NCBI GenBank assembly: GCA_964430565.1
Contig: CAYSFD010000016.1
Coordinates: 149,292 to 213,291, forward strand
Reading direction: 5' to 3'
DNA length: 64,000 nucleotides
From: VBDM01 sp964430565
Lineage (GTDB): Bacteria > Pseudomonadota > Gammaproteobacteria > Burkholderiales > SG8-39
The notes beneath the pieces are model-generated. The model made no database searches. It was given only the letters and a program-made list of their open reading frames with translations, and had not been told where the DNA came from. The translations under genes were made by a program, and so were the position numbers. This document shows positions 58,185-64,000 of this stretch, one piece after another. Positions within the stretch are counted from its first letter, which is position 1; each line of letters begins with the position of its first letter.

Positions 58185-60494
58185 ATGACTGAAAAAACCA
58201 TCCGCCGCGAGGACGCGCGCCTGCTGACAGGCAAGGGCCGCTACACCGCCGACTGGAATCTCCCCGGGCAGCTCTACGCCTTCTTCCTGCGCTCGGACCG
58301 CCCGCATGCGGAGATTGTCTCGATCGACGCGAAGTCCACCGCCGCTCGGGCGGGCGTGCACGCCGTGCTTACCGGCGCGGACTACGCCGCATCCGGATGG
58401 AAGTCTCTTCCCGGCGGCGTGACCTATGAGGGCGTGGGCGGGCAAAGGATGAGAAAGCCCTTCTGGCCGGCGCTCGCTCAAGGCAAGGTCCTGTACGTTG
58501 GCCAGCCAGTGGCGCTCGTCGTCGCTGAAAGCGAGGCGGCTGCGCAGGACGCTTCGGAGGACATCGAGATCGAGTACCGCGACTTGCCGCACGCTCTCGG
58601 ATTCGATGCAGCCACACAATCGAGCGCCACGCAACTGCACCAGGACATTCCCGGCAATCTCGCGTTCGAATACCAGACGGGCGACGCTGCAGCGGTTGAA
58701 GCCGCGTTCGCCGGCGCGGCGTTGAAGTCGCGGCTCATGATGAGAAGCCAGCGGCTCGTCGGCAACCCCATCGAGCCGAGGGCCTTCCTCGCCGAATTCG
58801 ATCCGGCGATCGGCGTTTTCACCGTCTATTCGCCCAGCCAAGGGGTAAACGGCATGCGCGGATTTATCGCCGCGGCGACGGGCCTGCCCGGCGAAAAAAT
58901 CCGCGTGATCACCGAGCAAGTCGGCGGGAGCTTCGGCATCCGCAGCTACTCCTACGCCGAACACATCGCCGTCATGCTCGCCGCGCAGAAGCTCGCGCGG
59001 CCGGTGAAATGGGTGGCGACGCGTTCGGAGATCTTCCTCTCCGACAACCACGGACGCGGTCTTGCGCTCACGGGCGAGCTTGCGCTGGCACGCGACGGAA
59101 AGTTTCTCGCGCTGCGCTTCGAGGACGCGGCCGACCTCGGCGCCTTTGCGACGCCCTTCGGCGCGCAGATCGGCACGCGCAACATCACCGTCACCATGGG
59201 CGGGGTGTACCGCATCGCGGCAATGTACGCGCACACGCGCGTCGCCTTTTCCAACGCGGTACCGATATCGGCCTACCGAGGAGCCGGGCGCCCCGACATC
59301 GCCTGCGCGATCGAGCGGCTGGTCGATCACGCCGCGGCCGAGCACGGCTTCGACCCCATCGCGCTGCGCCGGGCGAATTTCGTCCCGCCCGAGGCGATGC
59401 CGTACAAGACGGCCAACGGCACAACCTATGACTGCGGCGAGTTCGAGAAAGTCATGGACAAAGCCCTCGCACTCGCCGATTGGAGCGGCTTCCCGGCGCG
59501 GCACGAGGGATCGACGCGCAAAGGCAAGCTGCGCGGCATCGGCGTCGCGACCTTCCTTGAGATCAGCGCGCCGGGCCTAGCCCCCAAGGACCAGGCACAC
59601 GCGCGCTTCGACAAGGCGGGCGACCTGCACGTGTATACGGCCTCGCAATCCGGGGGTCAGGGGCACGAAACCGCGTTTGCGCGCATCGTGCGCGAGGGGC
59701 TGGGCCTCAGTGACGAAAATGCTGATGAGAGTATGCGCTTCCACGAAGGCGATCCGGACCTCGCCATCGTCGGCAACGGCACGGGCGGCTCGCGCTCGCT
59801 CTACGGCGCGGGCAGTGCGGTCAAGCTCCTCGCGCCGAAGCTCGTCGAGACGGCGAAGCCGCACGCCGCAGCCGTGCTGGGCGCTGACGCCACGTCAGTC
59901 GAATACCGAGGCGGCGCGTTTCACGCCGCGGGCAAGAGCATTGGTTTCTTCGATCTCGCGCAGAGGCTCGCAGGCAATTCACCGCACGCTATGGACTGCG
60001 TCGCAGAAGGAACCTTCGGCGCGACCTTTCCGAACGGCTGCCACATCGCCGAAGTGGAGATCGATCCGGAGACCGGCGTCGTGGACGTGGCGAATTACAC
60101 GACGGTGGACGACATCGGCAACGTCGTAGACCACACCAGTGTCGAGGGCCAGGTGCAGGGTGGTGTGATGCAGGGCGTTGGTCAGGCGCTCGCCGAGCAC
60201 GCTGTATACGATGGCGATACGGGGCAATTGCTCGCGGGCAGCTTCATGGACTACGCGATGCCGCGCGCCGACTGGATGCGCGCGATCCGCTGCGACGAGC
60301 ACCCGGTGCCGACGAAATCGAACGCGCTCGGCGCGAAGGGCGTGGGCGAATCGGGGACTTCGGGGGCACTGGGCGCAACCATGAACGCGATCCTGAATGC
60401 CGCGCGGCCGGCCGGCATCGAGAATCTCGACATGCCGGTAACACCGGACCGTCTTTGGCGCGCATTGCGCGAAGCGCGTGGCAGGGCGCGGTAA
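58185..60494 (+). CDS. molybdenum hydroxylase large subunit (CoxL/aldehyde oxidase type), solitary
   Basis: A 769-residue molybdopterin subunit of the CO dehydrogenase/aldehyde oxidase type, not the IorB type. It begins EKTIRREDARLLTGKGRYTADWNLPGQLYAFFLRSDRPHA, the standard CoxL-like start, with no signal peptide, so it is cytoplasmic. Active-site loop is AYRGAGRPD, the form II (non-CODH) version, since true CO dehydrogenase has AYRCSFR. Catalytic Glu722 lies in KGVGESGTSGALGA. The FAD (CoxM) and 2Fe-2S (CoxS) subunit genes that such enzymes need are not adjacent, which is unusual. ATG 58185 is used; an upstream TTG frame adds a non-family stretch. Confidence 0.92.
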   Translation: MTEKTIRREDARLLTGKGRYTADWNLPGQLYAFFLRSDRPHAEIVSIDAKSTAARAGVHAVLTGADYAASGWKSLPGGVTYEGVGGQRMRKPFWPALAQGKVLYVGQPVALVVAESEAAAQDASEDIEIEYRDLPHALGFDAATQSSATQLHQDIPGNLAFEYQTGDAAAVEAAFAGAALKSRLMMRSQRLVGNPIEPRAFLAEFDPAIGVFTVYSPSQGVNGMRGFIAAATGLPGEKIRVITEQVGGSFGIRSYSYAEHIAVMLAAQKLARPVKWVATRSEIFLSDNHGRGLALTGELALARDGKFLALRFEDAADLGAFATPFGAQIGTRNITVTMGGVYRIAAMYAHTRVAFSNAVPISAYRGAGRPDIACAIERLVDHAAAEHGFDPIALRRANFVPPEAMPYKTANGTTYDCGEFEKVMDKALALADWSGFPARHEGSTRKGKLRGIGVATFLEISAPGLAPKDQAHARFDKAGDLHVYTASQSGGQGHETAFARIVREGLGLSDENADESMRFHEGDPDLAIVGNGTGGSRSLYGAGSAVKLLAPKLVETAKPHAAAVLGADATSVEYRGGAFHAAGKSIGFFDLAQRLAGNSPHAMDCVAEGTFGATFPNGCHIAEVEIDPETGVVDVANYTTVDDIGNVVDHTSVEGQVQGGVMQGVGQALAEHAVYDGDTGQLLAGSFMDYAMPRADWMRAIRCDEHPVPTKSNALGAKGVGESGTSGALGATMNAILNAARPAGIENLDMPVTPDRLWRALREARGRAR

Positions 60495-60496
60495 AA

Positions 60497-61336
60497 TTAA
60501 AGTCCCTGCAGAATTGCGCGCCGCCGCTCGCTGTATTCCTCTTCCGTGATCAACCCGTTTGCTTTAAGCCGGTTGAGCGCACTGAGCCTGTTTTCGATCT
60601 CCTGATAACGGCTATCGGCCGTAGGGGCGCCTGCACCGCCGGTCTTTTCCCTCGGCTTCGGCAGCGTGGTCGTGTCGAGCATCACCCAATCCGAACGCTT
60701 GCTCGCCAAGACCCCGCTTTCGGGCACCAGCCTCACGTAACTGGCGGCTGGGAACGCGCGCGATCCGGGCAGGAACACCGGCGGCACGCCGACGCCCAAC
60801 TCGTTGTTTTCGTAGAGATCATGAACCATCCTGAAAATGATGTTGAGCTGCCGGTCGCGCACAAAGAGGCGGCCGGTGGTAACCGACTTCGACGAAAACG
60901 TGCCGAGGGACCCGTGCTTGCCGGTCACGGCGAAGGTCACGTCTTCTTTCGGCCCCGCTTTTGCGAGCGCCGCGACAAGGTGCGGCACGATTTCTTCCAG
61001 TTCCCCCTCGGTGAACATCGGCACGGCGGACTTTGAGAAGCCGCCTTCCACCTTAAGGGTCGCCAGCGTCTGGCTGAGCGCGTCGGCGGAAATGCCGAAA
61101 GGGTGGGCGTTGTCGGGAGCACCGGCCTCGATGCGCTCGATGCGTACGTACCCGAACGCAGGCCCCGCAGCCGAGGGGACCAGCGACCGATATTCGTAGC
61201 TGACGATCTGTGGATCGCTTGAGGCGACACCGATCAAACCGCAGGCGGACAACCCCGTTGCGACACCAACCGAGAAGGCGATGCGAACGACGACACAAAG
61301 AGCCGAGCCGGCCGGGAGTTTTGTCGGTGTGATCAC
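60497..61336 (-). CDS. SHOCT-domain lipoprotein of unknown function
   Basis: A ~279-residue protein. The lipobox TGLSAC|GL follows a hydrophobic segment (VVVRIAFSVGVATGLSAC). The middle is a mixed alpha/beta region I do not recognise (YEYRSLVPSAAGPAFGYVRIERIEAG; VTFAVTGKHGSLGTFSSKSVTTGRLFVRDRQLNIIFRMV). The last ~32 residues (ENRLSALNRLKANGLITEEEYSERRRAILQGL) are a typical SHOCT motif, a short oligomerisation helix pair. The start is uncertain: GTG 61336 is used; a TTG at 61378 that overlaps the hydroxylase stop is also possible. It follows the IorB-like gene on the minus strand. Confidence 0.7.
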   Translation of the reverse strand: MITPTKLPAGSALCVVVRIAFSVGVATGLSACGLIGVASSDPQIVSYEYRSLVPSAAGPAFGYVRIERIEAGAPDNAHPFGISADALSQTLATLKVEGGFSKSAVPMFTEGELEEIVPHLVAALAKAGPKEDVTFAVTGKHGSLGTFSSKSVTTGRLFVRDRQLNIIFRMVHDLYENNELGVGVPPVFLPGSRAFPAASYVRLVPESGVLASKRSDWVMLDTTTLPKPREKTGGAGAPTADSRYQEIENRLSALNRLKANGLITEEEYSERRRAILQGL

Positions 61337-61370
61337 CGGCAACCGATCCGACGCGCCCCTAAGAGGCGCG

Positions 61371-63590
61371 TCAGGCAAGCAGCGACTTCACCCGCTCCGG
61401 CGACATCGGCAGGCTGCGCAGGCGCTTTCCGGTCAACTGGAAAACCGCATTGGCGATCGCCGGCGCCACCGAAGGCACGCCGACCTCGCCCATTCCCGAG
61501 GGCGGGCTATTCGAGGCCACGATCTTGGTGTGGATCTCGGGCATGTCGCTCATACGCAGCACCCGGTAGTTGTTGAAGTTGCTCTGCTGCACGGCCCCGC
61601 CCTTGATCGTCAACTCTTCGATAAGCGCCGCGCTCAGGCCGTATACGACGGCGCTTTCGAGCTGGGCATGGGTGTTCTCCGGCTGGATGACCAGCCCCGG
61701 ATCGACCGCGATCCAGTAGTTGTGGACCTTGATCGCGCCGGTGCCGCGATTCACCGATACCTCGGCGACGCCGGCGGACAGCGTGCCATGGTACTCGGCA
61801 AACGCGATCCCCATCCCGCGACCCGAGCGAGCGCGCTTCCAGTCGGACATCTCGGCGGCCGCGCGGATCACCGCGTTCGCGCGCGGATCGCCGCGCGTTA
61901 GCTCCAGCCGCAACTCCAGCGGATCCTTGCCCGCGGCGTGCGCGACCTCGTCGAGAAATGATTCGGCGGCGAACTTGTTGTAGCCCGCGCCGATGCCGCG
62001 CCAGGCGTGCACGCGCATCCCGCGCACTTCGCGCACCGCGTCGGCGAGCATGTTGGGAACGCTGTAGTGCGGCAGCTCCATGCCGCGCCAGCCGATCAGG
62101 TCCTTGCCGCCGGTCGCCTTGAAGCGCGGCGGCGCAGCGACCGCGTCGACGTTTTCGGCCACCAGACGGTGGTGCCAGCCGACGATATTGCCCTTGGCGT
62201 CAAGGCCGGCCTTGAGGATGTGATGCGTCATCGGCCGCGGCCGGCCTGCGGCAAAATCGTCCTCGCGCGTGAGGAGCAGTTTCACCGTTTGCTTGCTGAC
62301 GTTGGCGAGCGCCACCGCCTGCGCGATGACGTCGGGCGTGATGCGCCGGCCGAAACCGCCGCCCAGCATTTGCTGGTTCACGCGGATTTGATCGGGGGTC
62401 GTCTTGAGCACTTGTGACGCGGCGAAGGCGGCCAGCGCCGGGGCCTGGGTGCCGGTCCAGATCTCCGCCGACTTGCCGTCCGCAGCCACCCGGGCGACGC
62501 AGTTCATCGGCTCCATCTGGGCGTGGTAGCAGTGCTCCGACCAGTATTCGGCTTCCATCACCTTGGCCGCCCCGCTCAAAGCGGCTGCGCCCTCGCCTTT
62601 CTTGACCCATTCCATCGCCTTCGCGTTGGGATCGCGGCCGTGGCGCGAATACTCCGCCTTCGCCGTCTCCGAATCGAATCCCGCGGCTTGCGCACCGGAT
62701 GTGTCCCAAGTGACCTTGAGAGCGTTGCGCCCGGCCCGCGTCGCCTCGACCGAGCTTCCGATCACGGCGACGCCGAAGGGCATCGGAATTATCTTCTCCA
62801 CGCCCGGCACATTTATTGCGGCGGACATGTCGACCTTGTCGGGCTTGGCGCCGTCCATCGGCGATTCCAGGATCGCGGCATAGACCATTCCCGGGACCTG
62901 CACGTCGATGCCGTACACAGCCGTGCCGTTCACCTTGGAGGGGACGTCCACGCGTCCGATATCAGCGCGCCCGATCAGGCGAAACTGCGACGGCTTGGTC
63001 AGATCGGCTTCGCTGACCTTCGGCGGCTCGGCGGGCGCGGTGGCGAACTTGGCGACCTCGCCGTAGGAGATACGGCGGCCCGATTTTGCGTGGAGGATGA
63101 CGCTCGGTTGCGTCGCCAGCTCGACGCGCGGCACGTTCCAGTGCCTGGCGACGCTATCGAGCAGAACCAGGCGTGCCTGGGCGCCGGCCATGCGCAAAGG
63201 CGTGTAGTAGCCGGCGACTGAAATGCTCGCGAGCGACGCGATGTTGCCGCTGAGCAGCGGATGCGGATTGCCGTAGAGCTTGGGAATCGGCGGCGCGAAC
63301 TGCGTCCTCACCTTCGACCAGTCGGCGTCGAGCTCTTCGGCGAGAATGAGCGGCAGCGAAGTCATGATGCCCTGTCCCATCTCGCCTCCAGGCACCATGA
63401 TCGTGATGATGTCGTCGGTACCGATCGTCACCCAGGCGTTGAGCCGCACGGGCGCTTCGGCGGCAAGCGCTTCGGAGGCCCGCCCGAGCAGTCCCCCGCC
63501 CAGGGTGAATCCGAACGTGAGCCCCCCCGCCCCGGCCATGAACTCGCGGCGGCTGATTTGCACTTCAAGGATTTCCGGTTTGATCGTCAT
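61371..63590 (-). CDS. molybdenum hydroxylase large subunit (IorB-like), second locus
   Basis: A 739-residue molybdopterin subunit related to the one at 16378-18564. Twin-arginine signal ISRREFMAGAGGLTFGF, so exported. Family blocks: GGEMGQGIMTSLPLILAEELDADW, SVAGYYTPLRMAGAQARLVLLDSVA, HCYHAQMEPMNCVARV, QMLGGGFGRRITPDVIAQAVAL, HAWRGIGAGYNKFAAESFLDEVA, and the catalytic Glu702 in GMGEVGVPSVAPA. The 2Fe-2S partner gene lies three bases upstream. In IorB-like enzymes electrons leave through the iron-sulfur subunit to a cytochrome; no cytochrome gene is next to this one, in contrast to the first locus. Substrate probably an N-heterocycle or aldehyde. Confidence 0.92.
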   Translation of the reverse strand: MTIKPEILEVQISRREFMAGAGGLTFGFTLGGGLLGRASEALAAEAPVRLNAWVTIGTDDIITIMVPGGEMGQGIMTSLPLILAEELDADWSKVRTQFAPPIPKLYGNPHPLLSGNIASLASISVAGYYTPLRMAGAQARLVLLDSVARHWNVPRVELATQPSVILHAKSGRRISYGEVAKFATAPAEPPKVSEADLTKPSQFRLIGRADIGRVDVPSKVNGTAVYGIDVQVPGMVYAAILESPMDGAKPDKVDMSAAINVPGVEKIIPMPFGVAVIGSSVEATRAGRNALKVTWDTSGAQAAGFDSETAKAEYSRHGRDPNAKAMEWVKKGEGAAALSGAAKVMEAEYWSEHCYHAQMEPMNCVARVAADGKSAEIWTGTQAPALAAFAASQVLKTTPDQIRVNQQMLGGGFGRRITPDVIAQAVALANVSKQTVKLLLTREDDFAAGRPRPMTHHILKAGLDAKGNIVGWHHRLVAENVDAVAAPPRFKATGGKDLIGWRGMELPHYSVPNMLADAVREVRGMRVHAWRGIGAGYNKFAAESFLDEVAHAAGKDPLELRLELTRGDPRANAVIRAAAEMSDWKRARSGRGMGIAFAEYHGTLSAGVAEVSVNRGTGAIKVHNYWIAVDPGLVIQPENTHAQLESAVVYGLSAALIEELTIKGGAVQQSNFNNYRVLRMSDMPEIHTKIVASNSPPSGMGEVGVPSVAPAIANAVFQLTGKRLRSLPMSPERVKSLLA

Positions 63591-63593
63591 TGG

Positions 63594-64000
63594 CTAGGCC
63601 TCCCGCGATGCACGCTGGATCGCGCGAACGATCCGCGCATAGGTTCCGCAACGGCAGATATTGCCCGTCATGGCCGCGTCAATTTCCCCGTCGTTCGGAT
63701 TTGGATTCTTGGCCAGTAGCGCGGCCGCCGCCATAATCTGACCGGACTGGCAGTAGCCGCACTGAGGAACCTGCTCTGCAATCCATGCCTTCTGCAGCGG
63801 GTGATCGCCGCTTCGAGATAATGCCTCAATCGTGGTCACTTTCCTGGCGCCGACTGAAGAGATCGGTGTGACGCACGACCGTGTCGCCTGGCCGTCCAGA
63901 TGAACGGTACAAGCGCCGCACTGCGCCATGCCGCACCCAAATTTTGTTCCCGTCAGGCCCAAAGAGTCGCGCAAGACCCAGAGCAAGGGCGTATCCGGAC
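63594..64000 (-). CDS. molybdenum hydroxylase 2Fe-2S subunit (IorA-like), partial
   Basis: The 5' end lies beyond the window edge; ~135 residues are visible, starting at PDTPLLWVLRDSLGLTGTKF. An ATG-like start read at 63986 is internal and not the true start. Cluster ligands: KFGCGMAQCGACTVHLDG with CVTP for the first 2Fe-2S centre, VPQCGYCQSGQIM and NICRCGT for the second. It is the partner of the IorB-like gene three bases downstream, and likely the first gene of that operon. Confidence 0.93.
   Translation of the reverse strand, partial: PDTPLLWVLRDSLGLTGTKFGCGMAQCGACTVHLDGQATRSCVTPISSVGARKVTTIEALSRSGDHPLQKAWIAEQVPQCGYCQSGQIMAAAALLAKNPNPNDGEIDAAMTGNICRCGTYARIVRAIQRASREA

Noticed and set aside
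58185..60494. Calling this gene a true CO dehydrogenase (coxL).
   Set aside because: The active-site loop is AYRGAGR, not the AYRCSFR needed for the Cu-Mo site, and coxM/coxS are absent.

Overview
The window looks like the chromosome of a GC-rich Betaproteobacterium, most likely of the order Burkholderiales. The main pointer is five intact Bug/TctC-type periplasmic binding genes plus one fragment, a family greatly expanded in that group. It also carries housekeeping genes (lon, typA, uup, a yheS-like ABC-F gene) and many catabolic genes for aromatic, nitrile and other unusual carbon compounds. Assignment is from family content only, since no rRNA or tRNA is present.

Layout: 1-2112 holds the end of a Gfo/Idh/MocA (LigC-like) dehydrogenase and a cobalt-type nitrile hydratase operon (alpha, beta, accessory protein). 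2201-3996 is a less GC-rich patch with an SGNH hydrolase and a small lipoprotein. 3997-7986 holds lon, a divergent FKBP and an FHA-GGDEF diguanylate cyclase. 7987-8559 is a scrap zone with a second, truncated nitrile hydratase accessory 3' end and a piece of a Bug gene. 8560-14113 has an exported amidohydrolase, a transposase/regulator remnant, typA and an unknown membrane protein. 14300-19025 is one tight minus-strand operon coding a two-subunit molybdenum hydroxylase followed by soxX, soxY, soxZ and soxA, without soxB. 19236-27767 has outer-membrane proteins, a binding protein/lactonase/SDR operon, a LOG-family protein and a beta-propeller lipoprotein. 27827-31878 has two ABC-F genes. 31904-40038 has transporters, a hemerythrin-like protein with an FNR-type box, an amidase, an AbrB/Doc toxin-antitoxin pair, GST, fumarylacetoacetase-like and decarboxylase-like genes. 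40275-54358 has binding proteins, an LLM oxidoreductase, an amidohydrolase, an LplT-PlsC fusion, a flavin monooxygenase, a TauD-type dioxygenase and a sodium/proton antiporter. 54527-64000 has an SDR, a CBS protein, another amidohydrolase and two more molybdenum hydroxylase loci.

Together the genes suggest a scavenger of aromatic acids, lactones, nitriles and N-heterocycles: Bug and ABC binding proteins capture substrates, molybdenum hydroxylases and mono-/dioxygenases oxidise them, and lactonases, amidases, FAH-type and ACMSD-type enzymes complete breakdown. No tctA/tctB permease genes are in the window, so the Bug proteins must use partners elsewhere or act as sensors.

Two observations stand out. 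First, in three separate places the last 51-109 bases of a gene recur downstream in direct orientation, in frame, ending at the same stop codon, with unrelated genes in between (2004-2112/8208-8316; 26538-26594/27711-27767; 55928-55978/56563-56613). Second, the molybdenum hydroxylase-soxXYZA operon lacks soxB, and its SoxY has an altered C-terminal carrier arm, so it may not be an ordinary thiosulfate oxidation system.
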